A stretch of 35,436 nucleotides of DNA, from NCBI GenBank assembly GCA_903872565.1, contig CAIQLG010000128.1:1-35436 (forward strand), in the 5' to 3' direction. Shown here piece by piece: positions 15,426 to 23,821 of the stretch. Made by a program: the position numbers and the translations under genes. Position 1 is the first letter of the stretch, and the number at the start of each line of letters is the position of its first letter. Under the pieces are notes generated by a model. It was given only the letters and a program-made list of their open reading frames with translations. It was not told the origin of the DNA and did no database searches. This DNA comes from an uncultured Lentisphaerota bacterium. GTDB lineage: Bacteria > Verrucomicrobiota > Lentisphaeria > Victivallales > GWF2-50-93.

Positions 15426-16481
15426 TCACAACAGATTCGGCTGTTCCAATCCGGAAGAGCCAGGGATTCGCCTTTCGGGAAATTTTTCCAGCCCGAAACG
15501 TTTTATCGCCTTTTCGGTTACAGTTCTTCCCTGTGGTGTTCTCACCACGAATCCCTCCTGAATGAGATAAGGTTCATATACCTCCTCTATTGTTCCATCC
15601 TCTTCGCCGACGGCCACCGCGATATTCTTGATGCCCACTGGCTTGCAGTTGAACTTGTATATGAGCGCCTCCAGTATTCTGTTATCCATCTCATCGAGCC
15701 CATCCTTGTCGATGTCCAGCATTTCAAGTGCGGAGGAGGCTACTGACCTGTTTATCTTATTGTCCGCCTTTACTTGGGCATAGTCTCTGGCCCATCTGAG
15801 CAGGTTGTTGGCAATTCTTGGTGTTCCGCGGCATCTGCCGGCAAGCTCGATCGCTCCACCATCGTCAATTTCAATGTTCAATATCTTGCCTGTCCTGTGG
15901 ATTATCTGCCGGAGTTCGGCAGGTTTATAGTAATCAAGCCTGAGAGTTAGGCCAAAACGGCTCCTGAGCGGCGCGGAAAGGAGCCCTGACCTGGTTGTCG
16001 CCCCGACAAGCGTGAAATGCGGCAGATTGAGACGCACGGAGCGGGCATTGGGTCCCTGGTCAATTATGATGTCAATTACAAAATCCTCCATCGCGCTGTA
16101 GAGATATTCCTCGACATTCGTGCTAAGCCGGTGTATCTCATCTATGAAAAGTATTTCTCCCTCCTGGAGAGAGGTCAGAAGACCTGCAAGATCACCTGCC
16201 TTCTCGATGACAGGTCCGCTCGAAGTCTTTATGCCAGTACCCTTTTCGTTGGCCACAATGTATGCAAGGGTTGTTTTGCCAAGTCCAGGGGGCCCGCTCA
16301 GAAGAAAGTGGCCGAGGGGTTCCTTTCTTTCCTTGGCGGCCTGGACATAGAGCTCCAACCTCTCCTTCACCTTGTTCTGCCCCGGAAAGGCACTGAAAGA
16401 CTTCGGGCGGATGCTGTTCTCGAATTCGAGATCCTTTTTCGCCAGAGTTGATGTCACAAATCTTTCAGGATCCGCCGACAT
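15426..16481 (-). CDS. ruvB: Holliday junction branch migration ATPase RuvB
   Basis: A 351-residue AAA+ motor of the RuvABC complex, which drives branch migration at Holliday junctions in recombination and repair. Walker A is GPPGLGKTT (63-71), Walker [10 protein letters not shown] (about 111-119), sensor 1 is in LVGATTRSG, and the arginine finger region is LRSRFGL (about 172-178). The C-terminal winged helix includes [16 protein letters not shown]. Length is typical. GAGGA lies 9 bp before the ATG. ruvA and ruvC are not adjacent, so it is a single-gene unit ending at the terminator 15398-15422. It is divergent from transketolase, with 114 bp between them. Confidence 0.97.
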   Translation of the reverse strand: MSADPERFVTSTLAKKDLEFENSIRPKSFSAFPGQNKVKERLELYVQAAKERKEPLGHFLLSGPPGLGKTTLAYIVANEKGTGIKTSSGPVIEKAGDLAGLLTSLQEGEILFIDEIHRLSTNVEEYLYSAMEDFVIDIIIDQGPNARSVRLNLPHFTLVGATTRSGLLSAPLRSRFGLTLRLDYYKPAELRQIIHRTGKILNIEIDDGGAIELAGRCRGTPRIANNLLRWARDYAQVKADNKINRSVASSALEMLDIDKDGLDEMDNRILEALIYKFNCKPVGIKNIAVAVGEEDGTIEEVYEPYLIQEGFVVRTPQGRTVTEKAIKRFGLEKFPERRIPGSSGLEQPNLL

Positions 16482-16595
16482 TGAAAATATTCCTCATATA
16501 TAATTGCAAATGGTACAAATGAAATTATCGTATTTGCGAAAAAAATCCACATCTGCATTTATTTTTTTAGATATAAAAAAGAAAGGTAATTTAAA

Positions 16596-18587
16596 ATGTC
16601 CTGTAAAAGTTTTGAAAAATTGGCTGCCGACACTGTCAGAATAATCTCCGCGGAGTCCGTGCAGAAGGCCAAGTCGGGCCACCCGGGAATGCCTATGGGA
16701 TGCGCAGATTTCGCATTCGAACTCTTCTACAAATATCTCAGACATCATCCGCAGAATTCAAAATGGCTCGGCAGAGACCGCTTCATTCTTTCCGCCGGAC
16801 ACGGCTCAACCCTTCTTTATACGCTTCTCAACCTTTTTGGATACAATCTTTCAATGGAAGAACTGCAAAAGTTCCGCCAGTGGGGAAGCCTTACACCGGG
16901 ACATCCCGAATTAGGACACACCGATGGAGTGGAAGTCACCACCGGACCGCTCGGAAGCGGATTTGCAACGGGAGTCGGCATGGCCGCCGCCGCCAAAAAC
17001 TTCGCCGCAAGAACAGGCCTCGACAAGACCGGCCTCTTTGACCAGAAAATCTTCATCATCTCAAGCGATGGATGCATGATGGAGGGAACCACCCACGAAG
17101 CCGCTTCCCTCGCGGGACACCTTAAACTTGACAATATTGTATGTTTCTACGATGACAACTCCATCACGATCGAAGGCAAGACCTCTCTGGCTTTCACAGA
17201 AAACACCGCCGCAAGATTCGAGGCCTATGGATGGAAAGTGATACATCTTGGAAATGCAAACTGCATCGAAGAAGTTGACAAGGCGCTCGCCGAGGCAATG
17301 AATAGCGATGGAAGACCTGTTCTCATTGACGGCAAGACGACAATCGGCTTTGGCTCTCCAAAAAAGGCCGGAACCAATTCCTGCCATGGTGAACCCCTGG
17401 GTGATGAAGAATTGGCGGCCACCAAGAAGGCGCTCGGCTTCGGCGACAAACCACCTTTCTACATTCCACCCGAAGTGAAGGAGAAAATTGCCGCAAGATG
17501 TGCGGAACTCGCAAAGAAAGCCGCAGAGTGGGACAGAAAATTTCAGGGACATCTCGAGAAGAATCCTGACACGGCAAAACTAGTATCCCAATTGCTCGGG
17601 AAAGAACTTCATGAAAACCTTCTTCAGGAACTCATGGAAGTTACCCCAAAGGACAAGGCGGTCGCAACAAGGGTTTCCGGCGGAATAGTTCTTAACAAGG
17701 TCGCACAGCTTGTTCCGGCTCTGATTGGTGGCGCGGCGGATCTCGCACCTTCCACAAAGACCCTTATCAATGGGGAAGGAAGCTTCACGGCAACCGACAG
17801 AAAGGGCAGAAACTTCCATTTCGGAGTCAGAGAGCTCGGAATGGGAATGCTCGTGAACGGAATGGCTATTTACGGAGCTTCAATACCATATGCTGCAACA
17901 TTCTTTGTCTTTTCCGACTATATGAAACCGGCAATACGGCTTGCGGCAATTCAAAACTTGCATCTTATATATGTCTTCACGCATGACTCATTCTACGTCG
18001 GAGAGGATGGCCCAACGCATGAGCCCATCGAACAGATCGCAATGCTGAGAACAATACCGGGAATGACAGTTTTCCGGCCTGCGGAGGCCATTGAAGTAGC
18101 TCATGCCTGGTATGCCGCAATGAAAATAAACGGGCCGGTGGCACTGTTGCTCACAAGACAGGATCTTGAGCCCTATTCACCAGAACTCGCTAAAAAAGTG
18201 GACATGATGAAAGGTGCATACATACTTCAGGACGACCAAGGCTCCGATACTGTCCTCGTCGCGACAGGCTCGGAAGTTAATCTCGCACTCAAGGCCGCGG
18301 AACTCCTCAGGAAGGAAGGGAGAAAAATCAGAGTCGTATCGATGCCTTCCAGAGAACTTTTCATGAAGCAGGACAAGAAACTCCGCGACCAAATTATTCC
18401 TCTTTCATTTAAAAAGGTCTCTATTGAAGCTGGAACAAGCTATGGCTGGGGAGACATTATTGGAACCGAAGGGCTGAAAATAAGCCTTGACCATTTCGGT
18501 GCATCGGCTCCCTACAAGGTGCTCGCAGAAAAATTTGGGTTCACCCCGGAGGCAGTCGCCGACAAAGTCAAAAAATTCTGCTCATAA
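16596..18587 (+). CDS. tkt: Transketolase
   Basis: A full-length 663-residue transketolase, the thiamine diphosphate enzyme that moves two-carbon units between sugar phosphates in the non-oxidative pentose phosphate pathway. Features: His in SAGHGSTLLY; the TPP/Mg motif as SSDGCMMEGTTHEAASLAGHLKLDN-type region (SDG in place of the more common GDG); catalytic Glu in FHFGVRELGMG; the pyrimidine-domain block THDSFYVGEDGPTHEPIEQ; and a C-terminal domain with VSMPSRELF. AAAGG precedes the ATG. It is a single-gene unit followed by a long repeat-filled intergenic region. Confidence 0.96.
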   Translation: MSCKSFEKLAADTVRIISAESVQKAKSGHPGMPMGCADFAFELFYKYLRHHPQNSKWLGRDRFILSAGHGSTLLYTLLNLFGYNLSMEELQKFRQWGSLTPGHPELGHTDGVEVTTGPLGSGFATGVGMAAAAKNFAARTGLDKTGLFDQKIFIISSDGCMMEGTTHEAASLAGHLKLDNIVCFYDDNSITIEGKTSLAFTENTAARFEAYGWKVIHLGNANCIEEVDKALAEAMNSDGRPVLIDGKTTIGFGSPKKAGTNSCHGEPLGDEELAATKKALGFGDKPPFYIPPEVKEKIAARCAELAKKAAEWDRKFQGHLEKNPDTAKLVSQLLGKELHENLLQELMEVTPKDKAVATRVSGGIVLNKVAQLVPALIGGAADLAPSTKTLINGEGSFTATDRKGRNFHFGVRELGMGMLVNGMAIYGASIPYAATFFVFSDYMKPAIRLAAIQNLHLIYVFTHDSFYVGEDGPTHEPIEQIAMLRTIPGMTVFRPAEAIEVAHAWYAAMKINGPVALLLTRQDLEPYSPELAKKVDMMKGAYILQDDQGSDTVLVATGSEVNLALKAAELLRKEGRKIRVVSMPSRELFMKQDKKLRDQIIPLSFKKVSIEAGTSYGWGDIIGTEGLKISLDHFGASAPYKVLAEKFGFTPEAVADKVKKFCS

Positions 18588-18645
18588 GAATTAACCGCCA
18601 AATAATTCACTATCGTCCAAGGATTATTGGATAGATTGTATTTAT

Positions 18646-18698
18646 GGTAGGGACGCCTCGCCGAGGTGTCCGTGGCGGTTTCGGCGAAACCGTCCTAC
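18646..18698. repeat. Y-shaped (three-way junction) inverted repeat element 1
   Basis: Outer stem GTAGG (18647-18651) with CCTAC (18694-18698) encloses two hairpins: GGACGCC/GGTGTCC around a 7-nt loop, with one G-T pair, and CGGTTT/AAACCG around CGGCG. A smaller hairpin GTCTC-CGCC-GAGAC follows at about 18702-18715. It is non-coding DNA after the transketolase gene and leads straight into composite unit 1. Confidence 0.55.
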
Positions 18699-18718
18699 AA
18701 AGTCTCCGCCGAGACGGA

Positions 18719-18890
18719 TTAAGTTTATCGTATGGGAAATTGTATTTTCGCGGGATGCTTGAATGGTTGATAATTTGTAGCCACGGCCACCTGTCCTACG
18801 AAGCCTTGGCATAGTAGAATGTTGGCCGTGCAGCCGCCTCCAACATATAGGCGGCTACATTAGTCCCGGCGTAGCCAGTTAGGTTTGTAT
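18719..18890 (+). repeat. Modular repeat unit 1 (R1 box plus Y element)
   Basis: It begins with the R1 box (TTATCGTATGGGAAATTGTA, then TTTT), then a spacer and a Y element with outer GTAGCC (about 18778) and GGCTAC, then TTAGTCCCGGCGTAGCC. The first inner stem (CACGGCC...GGCCGTG) is enlarged by an inserted ~28 bp containing its own short inverted repeat. At the right end the usual tail is fused directly to a second TTTGTATTTTGAC, the end of an R1 box, as if a tandem copy had been deleted. Confidence 0.6.
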
Positions 18891-19011
18891 TTTGACATTG
18901 GAAATTGGATGTTGATCATTGGATATTTAAAATAGCTCAAGCTCGTGACAAGAAACAGAAAAGACTTTGATCCTGAAAAACATCATTTTGTGTTTATACC
19001 CTACAAAATTC

Positions 19012-19099
19012 ATAATTCCTGACTCGTAGCTTCAATAGTGCTGGAGATGTGGAAAAAGGGGTTGTGGCTAAGAAAGGGTTGCAGCCGGGAAATCTGAAC
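19012..19099. repeat. Inverted-end repeat family R2, copy B
   Basis: An ~88 bp copy: TTCCTGACTCGTAGCTTCAA at the left, GGAAAAAGGGGTTGTGGC in the middle, CCGGGAAATCTGAAC at the right. It matches copy D (20432-20522) closely over its whole length. Only 4 bp separate it from the R1 doublet that follows. Confidence 0.7.
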
Positions 19100-19103
19100 T
19101 TAT

Positions 19104-19211
19104 AATTTAATCGTATGGAAAATGTATTTTCGCGTGTTTCGCGGGAAAAAATATGGTATTAAGTTTCCGCCGCAGCGGATTAATTTAATCGTATAGGAAA
19201 TTGTATTTTGA
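19104..19211 (+). repeat. R1 doublet (two R1 boxes with conserved spacer)
   Basis: Two R1 boxes (TTTAATCGTATGGAAAATGT and TTTAATCGTATAGGAAATTG) are separated by a spacer with CGCGTGTTTCGCGGGAAAAA, TATGGTATTAAG and TTTCCGCCGCAGCGGA. The same order, with small differences and about 12 bp more spacer, is found on the opposite strand at 26216-26335. The second box is also the start of modular unit 2. Confidence 0.7.
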
Positions 19212-19320
19212 CAGGATGGTCGAATGATTGGGAATTTGTAGCCACGGCCATGTTGGCCGTGTCGTCGCCTCCAACATGGAGGCGGCTACATTAGTCCCGG
19301 CCTAGCCGGCTAAGTTCACA
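19181..19320 (+). repeat. Modular repeat unit 2 (best-preserved copy)
   Basis: R1 box at 19181-19210, a ~27 bp spacer, then a Y element with compact loops. Outer stem GTAGCC (19238-19243) pairs with GGCTAC (19284-19289). Hairpin 1 is CACGGCC-ATGTT-GGCCGTG (19243-19261) and hairpin 2 is GCCTCC-AACAT-GGAGGC (19267-19283). A tail hairpin CCGGC-CTA-GCCGG and TAAGTTCACA close the unit. It ends 16 bp before the SPASM radical SAM start codon. Confidence 0.7.
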
Positions 19321-19336
19321 GCTCCTTAGGGGAAAA

Positions 19337-20215
19337 TTGAAGTCTCACAAGAAATTCAAGAAGATTTACGCCGAGATCACGAATGTCTGCAATTTGAGAT
19401 GTTCGCTTTGTCCCGGGACGAAGCGTGGACAGGCTTTCATTTCTCTAGGATCATTTGAAACAATTCTCGGGAAAATACATCCTTTTACAGATCATCTATA
19501 TCTTCACGTGATGGGCGAACCGCTTTTTCATCCTGCATTTCCGGAAATCCTGGGCTTATGTGAAACACACGGGTTCAAAGTAAATATTGCCACAAATGGA
19601 GTTCTTGTTGGGAAGCATCGGGACACGCTGTTGAATTCAAAGGCTGTCAGACAGATAAGTTTCTCGATCCATTGCGCCGAAGTTCAGGAAAATTTTGTGA
19701 TGCCGCCAAATTATCTACGGGAAATCCTTGAATTCATCCGCGAGGGAATTGAAAAAACCGGGATATTTTTTTCCATTAGGGTATGGAACCTGAAAAATGG
19801 GAAGAAGGCGGATGCCAGCCTCATGGAGACAATAGAAAACTTTTTCCCCGTGCCTTCATGTATGGAAAATGAGATCTCAAAGGGATCTGGGATAACTCTT
19901 GCACCAAATGTCTTTCTTAATTTTGGAGAAGAATTCAAGTGGCCTGAGCCAGGTTCCGGAACTGATCCGCAAAACTCCGCCGCAAGAAAATTCTGCCGCG
20001 CGCTCAGAGACCACTGTGCAATCCTGGTTGATGGGACGGTCGTTCCATGCTGTCTTGACAGGAATGGTGAAATTCCTCTTGGTAATATTTTCAAATCGGA
20101 GTTGGCGGAAATAATCGGAACAGATAAGTCCTGCGGAATCATAAATGGCTTTTCGGAGGACAGAGCTGTTGAATCCCTCTGCACAAACTGCGATTTCCGC
20201 AGAAGATTTGATTGA
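19337..20215 (+). CDS. Radical SAM/SPASM domain protein
   Basis: A 292-residue enzyme with the radical SAM motif Cys18-x3-Cys22-x2-Cys25 (ITNVCNLRCSLCPG). The core continues with HVMGEPLFHP and NIATNGVL. A C-terminal SPASM-type region carries extra cysteines for auxiliary clusters (FCRALRDHCAILVDGTVVPCCLD, then LCTNCDFRRRF). SPASM enzymes modify peptides, proteins or other small substrates. No candidate precursor peptide or partner gene is beside it, so the substrate is unknown. The start is TTG with AGGGG just upstream; no ATG is near. It is flanked by repeats on both sides and stands alone. Confidence 0.85.
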   Translation: MKSHKKFKKIYAEITNVCNLRCSLCPGTKRGQAFISLGSFETILGKIHPFTDHLYLHVMGEPLFHPAFPEILGLCETHGFKVNIATNGVLVGKHRDTLLNSKAVRQISFSIHCAEVQENFVMPPNYLREILEFIREGIEKTGIFFSIRVWNLKNGKKADASLMETIENFFPVPSCMENEISKGSGITLAPNVFLNFGEEFKWPEPGSGTDPQNSAARKFCRALRDHCAILVDGTVVPCCLDRNGEIPLGNIFKSELAEIIGTDKSCGIINGFSEDRAVESLCTNCDFRRRFD

Positions 20216-20217
20216 AG

Positions 20218-20308
20218 TTCAGATTTTCTGATAGGCCGCTTCAAATGCTTGGCAAACGTTAGAAAAAGAGTTGTAGCCAAACAAGGGTTCCACCCAGAAA
20301 ATCTGAAC
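20218..20308. repeat. Inverted-end repeat family R2, copy C
   Basis: A 91 bp copy with the best ends: TTCAGATTTTCTG at the left and CAGAAAATCTGAAC at the right. The middle has AGAAAAAGAGTTGTAGCC, the counterpart of GGAAAAAGGGGTTGTGGC in copy B. It starts 2 bp after the radical SAM stop, so it could shape the 3' end of that mRNA. Confidence 0.7.
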
Positions 20309-20431
20309 GTTATTCCCGAAAAGAAAGCAAAAAAGAGAGGTAAGAAGGTTTTTAACTTTATTATTAAATCTCATTCTACGAAATCGCCATGACGGTAGAT
20401 AGTAGTGGAAAAAATAAGAATAGCGACTAAA

Positions 20432-20522
20432 TTCAGATTTTCTGACTCGTAGCTTCAATAACTCTGGCAATGTGGAAAAAGGGGTTGTGCCTGAAAAGGG
20501 ATTGCAGCCGGGAAATCTAAAT
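20432..20522. repeat. Inverted-end repeat family R2, copy D
   Basis: A 91 bp copy, TTCAGATTTTCTGACTCGTA at the left and CCGGGAAATCTAAAT at the right. It is nearly identical to copy B through the middle. It is followed at once by the C/G hairpin at 20523-20551. The 123 bp between copies C and D is AT-rich, with no gene seen. Confidence 0.7.
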
Positions 20523-20551
20523 GAAAATTCCCCCCGGGGGGTGGAATTTTA
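20523..20551. repeat. C/G-run hairpin with A/T flanks
   Basis: GAAAATTCCCCCC is followed directly by GGGGGGTGGAATTTT, giving an inverted repeat of about 13 pairs with one bulged T. It can form a very stable hairpin. The first arm resembles the GAAAATTCC start of the direct repeats at 883 and 2687. It lies 70 bp upstream of folP and could act as a bidirectional terminator. Confidence 0.6.
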
Positions 20552-20620
20552 AGACATTATTATTTTTAGCGGATCAGGAACTCTGAAATTCCAGATGGAT
20601 ATAGAATTTCGATATAATAT

Positions 20621-21481
20621 TTGGAAAATATTTTGAAAGCTTGCAGAAAATTCAAATTCAGGGATCGGGATTTTGAGCTTGGCGACAAGACGCATATTGT
20701 CGGGATTCTGAATGTCACACCAGACTCTTTCAGCGACGGGTCGCTCTATCTGTCCCCGGAGAAAGCGGTCAAACATGCCATAGAAATGCTTGACAATGGA
20801 GCTGACATAATTGACATAGGCGGCGAATCAACAAGGCCCGGCTCGAAACCGGTGTCCACCGACGAAGAAATTTCAAGAGTTGTTCCAGTGATAGAGGGGT
20901 TGAGAAAAAAGAGGCCAGCATCGGTAATAAGTATTGACACCTGCAAGAGCGAGGTGGCGGAGGAGGCACTTAAGGCTGGCACCGAAATCATAAACGACAT
21001 AGGCGGACTGCGAGATTCGCGGAAAATGGCGGAAGTCGCGGCAAAATCCGGGGCGGGTCTCATCTTGATGCACATGCGCGGCACGCCGGAAACTATGCAG
21101 TCTTTAACGGAATATGGAAATCTCATTTCGGACATCATTTCATCACTTGAGAACTCCATAAAAATGGCGGAATCGGCGGGAATTGAAGGTGATCATATTG
21201 TGATAGATCCGGGAATTGGTTTTGCAAAGACAACTGGACAGAATCTGGAAATACTGAAAAACATGGACAAATTCGTGGAATTGGGATATCCCTTGCTGCT
21301 AGGCCCCTCCAGGAAGTCATTTATAGGAACCGTCCTTGACAGGAAGGAACCGGCGGAGCGGATTTTTGGTACTGCCGGTGTAGTCGCCTGGCTGGCAATG
21401 AAGTCCGTGGATTTCGTCCGGGTGCACGATGTGCGGGAAATGTCAGATGTCCTGAAGATTATTGAGAGCATCAAACATTAA
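20621..21481 (+). CDS. folP: Dihydropteroate synthase
   Basis: A 286-residue TIM-barrel enzyme of folate synthesis, joining p-aminobenzoate to dihydropterin pyrophosphate. Signatures: NVTPDSFSDG (31-40), GGESTRPGS (67-75), SIDTCKSEVAEEAL, INDIGGL, LMHMRGTPETMQ, IVIDPGIGFAKT, LLLGPSRKSFIG and the C-terminal VRVHDV. The start is uncertain: no ATG fits, and TTG codons at 20621 and 20633 are the candidates, without a good Shine-Dalgarno sequence. Its stop codon is the first base triplet of modular repeat unit 3. No other folate gene is adjacent. In many genomes folP lies just upstream of the c-di-AMP cyclase gene, as it does here, although 507 bp of repeats separate them. Confidence 0.95.
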   Translation: MENILKACRKFKFRDRDFELGDKTHIVGILNVTPDSFSDGSLYLSPEKAVKHAIEMLDNGADIIDIGGESTRPGSKPVSTDEEISRVVPVIEGLRKKRPASVISIDTCKSEVAEEALKAGTEIINDIGGLRDSRKMAEVAAKSGAGLILMHMRGTPETMQSLTEYGNLISDIISSLENSIKMAESAGIEGDHIVIDPGIGFAKTTGQNLEILKNMDKFVELGYPLLLGPSRKSFIGTVLDRKEPAERIFGTAGVVAWLAMKSVDFVRVHDVREMSDVLKIIESIKH

Positions 21482-21654
21482 ACTTGATCGTATAGGAAAT
21501 TGTATTTTGGGCAGGTTCGCTATATGGCTTGAAACTTATAACCACGGCCATGTTGGCCGTGCAGTCGCCTCCAACATCCGCCTACGCAAAGGAGCTACGG
21601 CGAGACATGTGGAGGCGGCTACATTAGTCCCGGCGTAGCCGGTTAAGTTCACAT
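21479..21654 (+). repeat. Modular repeat unit 3
   Basis: The R1 box (CTTGATCGTATAGGAAATTG, then TATTTT) starts at the folP stop codon. The Y element has CCACGGCC-ATGTT-GGCCGTG, then a second hairpin CGCCTCC...GGAGGCG whose loop is enlarged by ~33 bp (with its own CGCC...GGCG pairing), then GGCTAC. The tail is CCCGGCGTAGCCGGTTAAGT. The outer left arm is degenerate here (TATAACC in place of TGTAGCC). Confidence 0.65.
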
Positions 21655-21662
21655 GGCCTTGC

Positions 21663-21720
21663 TGGAGGGACGCGCTCCGTCGCGTCCACCTATACGGCCA
21701 CGATGGAGCGTGGCCCTCCA
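21663..21720. repeat. Y-shaped inverted repeat element 2
   Basis: Outer stem TGGAG (21663-21667) with CTCCA (21716-21720) encloses GGACGCG-CTCCGT-CGCGTCC (21668-21687) and GGCCACG-ATGGAG-CGTGGCC (21696-21715). Both inner stems are perfect 7-bp pairs with 6-nt loops. It shares the plan, but little sequence, with the Y elements in the modular units. Confidence 0.65.
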
Positions 21721-21988
21721 CCATTAAACTTTTACACATTACCTATAAGACCTTATAGAATAACTATGGATTGAAGAATTTAAAATCGGGTGTATCCTTT
21801 ATCAAGTTCAAAATTTCTGATGTGTGGGAGAAATACATGTTGCGAAATTCCGTTGCAAGAGGAATTTCATTTTCAAATTTTCTTGAGAAACACAAAATTG
21901 CGACATTAGATTTTTCCACTGGTATTGCATTATGCTAAATGAGCTTACAGATCAGAAAATCTGAAACTGTAGCTATGGAAGGCAGATT
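21721..21988. other. Intergenic region upstream of cdaA with an inverted repeat
   Basis: AT-rich, with no gene. At 21942-21974, AGCTTACAG pairs imperfectly with CTGTAGCT around an inner CAGAAAATCTGA segment. The inner part and the following TGTAGCT resemble the left end of the R2 family, so this may be a worn R2 half. It lies 15 bp before the cdaA start and could influence its translation. Confidence 0.4.
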
Positions 21989-22840
21989 ATGGGAACATCC
22001 CTGTACATTTACAATTTATGGATAATAGTAAGTCCGATTATTGAAGTTGGCATTCTTGCCTTCACTATCTACTACGTTCTTTATTTTCTGCGTGGCACGA
22101 GAAGTGCCAACATCCTTGCAGGCATAATAATTGCCATTATACTTTTGACCTTTGTGACCGAGAATCTCAAGCTTGGAGTCCTGAACGGGCTCCTGAACGG
22201 GTTATGGTCAATTTTCCCGCTCGCGCTTGTGATAATTTTCCAGCCTGAACTTAGAAGGGCGTTCGCACAGATAGGGAGCCGTCCCTTTGCAAGGATGCAG
22301 AGGAGGGAGGAGACGATAAACGAGGTGGTGACGGCGGTCCGGAACATGTCGAATCTGCATATAGGAGCCCTTATAATATTTCAGCGGCAGATCGGGATAA
22401 GGGCGCTCATAAGCAACGGAATAATGATAGATGCAAAGGTGAGCCATTCGCTGATTCAGACGATTTTCCATCCCAACACGCCGCTTCACGATGGTGGAAT
22501 AGCCATTGATGACAACGACAAGCTGGCTGCAGCTCACATAATTTTCCCCCTGTCGCAGAGCGCCACGCTGTCCACCTCCCTCGGTACCAGGCACCGCGCC
22601 GCGCTAGGGATAACCGAGGAGACGGACGCTATTGCCGTCGTTGTATCCGAAGAGACAGGAAAAATAAGCATCGCCTGCAGGGGAAACCTGAGAAGAAACA
22701 TGAGCCCCGAAAAACTCTCGAGATATCTTCACGCCCTGATCGTGAAAAACAAGGGTGATTCCGATATGAATCTTTTCGCCAACATGACCGAAGAGAACGA
22801 ATTCTCCGAATCTGAAAAGGATGTTTTTTCAAATGAGTAA
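21989..22840 (+). CDS. cdaA: Diadenylate cyclase (CdaA/DacA type)
   Basis: A 283-residue membrane enzyme making cyclic di-AMP from two ATP. Three N-terminal helices (about 10-34, 40-56 and 72-85) precede the DAC domain (about 90-245). The catalytic DGG (168-170, PLHDGGIAID) and RHR (201-203, GTRHRAALGI) motifs are intact, so it should be active. GAAGG lies before the ATG. It is followed, with an 8-bp overlap, by the YbbR-type regulator gene, the usual cdaA-cdaR pair. c-di-AMP generally governs potassium and osmotic balance and cell-wall state. Confidence 0.95.
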   Translation: MGTSLYIYNLWIIVSPIIEVGILAFTIYYVLYFLRGTRSANILAGIIIAIILLTFVTENLKLGVLNGLLNGLWSIFPLALVIIFQPELRRAFAQIGSRPFARMQRREETINEVVTAVRNMSNLHIGALIIFQRQIGIRALISNGIMIDAKVSHSLIQTIFHPNTPLHDGGIAIDDNDKLAAAHIIFPLSQSATLSTSLGTRHRAALGITEETDAIAVVVSEETGKISIACRGNLRRNMSPEKLSRYLHALIVKNKGDSDMNLFANMTEENEFSESEKDVFSNE

Positions 22841-23810
22841 CTACAGTGAAAGCGGCGGATTTGTACCAGGATTCATAAGAAGGGACTTCCTTAGAAAGTT
22901 TATCGCGCTGTTCTTCGCAGGGATAGTCTTCTGGAAAGTTTCCAAGGAAATTGGGATAGAGGAGACGGTAGACAATGTGAAGCTCAACATAGTTACCCAG
23001 GGCGACTATGCTGTGCTCGGAAGCGACACTGTCAACCTCAAGATAACGGTCCGCGTAAATGATCAGGAAACACTTCTCAATCTGAGTCCGTCAGATTTCA
23101 AGTTCACCATGGAAATACCGGAACCAAAAAATGGTATCCAGGCAAATCCTCTCGATTTCAAAATAATGGAAAGTGCCAAGATAGTGAAACCACTCGGGGT
23201 CGAGATTCTCAGTGTCAGACCCGACAACATTTCTGTCAGCCTCGACGAGAAAACAAGCCGGGAACTCCCGGTCAAGGTCAGGTTTTCAGGCGCGGTACAG
23301 GATAACTATACCTGCGGTGAAGTTTATGTAATCCCCGAAAAGGTGACGGTTACCGGTCCCAAAACCATGCTTGGCAAACTGCGCGACATTCTGACCGACC
23401 CGGTAATTCTCGACGAGAGGACTATCGAGAATTTCAAGTGCAAGGTAAAGCTGTCTGTTCCGGAAGAGATGAATGTGGTCCCCCGCGATGTCGTTGTTCA
23501 GGTCGAAGTGTACAAGAAAATAGACACAAGGAAGTTCACGGGAATCCCCATTGATGTTCTAGTCCCCGCCAATTCATCGTTGAAGGTCTCGAAAATTTCT
23601 CCCACAAACGTGGATATAACGGTTCAGGGTATCAAAGGCGTGATTGAAAAGATGAAAGAGGCGGAACTTAAACCATTCATAGATATTTCCTCGATTGACA
23701 AGGCTGGCACTATTGTTCTCAAGCCTCTTTGTTTCATAGATTTGCAGGGAGTTAGGATGCTCGAGTATAATCCTACCGAGATAAGGGTCGATATAATCCA
23801 AGAGAAATAA
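22833..23810 (+). CDS. cdaR: YbbR-domain protein (CdaR-like)
   Basis: A 325-residue protein anchored by one N-terminal helix (about 14-31) with the rest outside the membrane as YbbR repeats. Typical elements are VKLNIVTQGDYAVLG, LPVKVRFSGAVQDNY, YVIPEKVTVTGPKTML, FTGIPIDVLVPAN and ISPTNVDITVQG. In other bacteria this partner binds and tunes the diadenylate cyclase encoded just upstream. The ATG at 22833 (overlapping the cdaA stop as ATGAGTAA, with AAGGA about 11 bp before it) is preferred to the ATG at 22821, which has no room for a ribosome site. pdxB follows after 11 bp. Confidence 0.88.
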   Translation: MSNYSESGGFVPGFIRRDFLRKFIALFFAGIVFWKVSKEIGIEETVDNVKLNIVTQGDYAVLGSDTVNLKITVRVNDQETLLNLSPSDFKFTMEIPEPKNGIQANPLDFKIMESAKIVKPLGVEILSVRPDNISVSLDEKTSRELPVKVRFSGAVQDNYTCGEVYVIPEKVTVTGPKTMLGKLRDILTDPVILDERTIENFKCKVKLSVPEEMNVVPRDVVVQVEVYKKIDTRKFTGIPIDVLVPANSSLKVSKISPTNVDITVQGIKGVIEKMKEAELKPFIDISSIDKAGTIVLKPLCFIDLQGVRMLEYNPTEIRVDIIQEK

Positions 23811-23821
23811 AATATTCTCCC

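Noticed and set aside
20218-20308. Possible integron attC site, from the inverted ends and ~90 bp size
   Set aside because: The ends do not match the attC core (GTTRRRY with RYYYAAC), no integrase is near, and copies are not arranged as gene cassettes.
18588-21988. tRNA or other known RNA genes in the long hairpin-rich gaps
   Set aside because: The folds are three-way junctions, not cloverleafs; no T-loop or CCA-type acceptor end was found, and no known riboswitch pattern was recognised.
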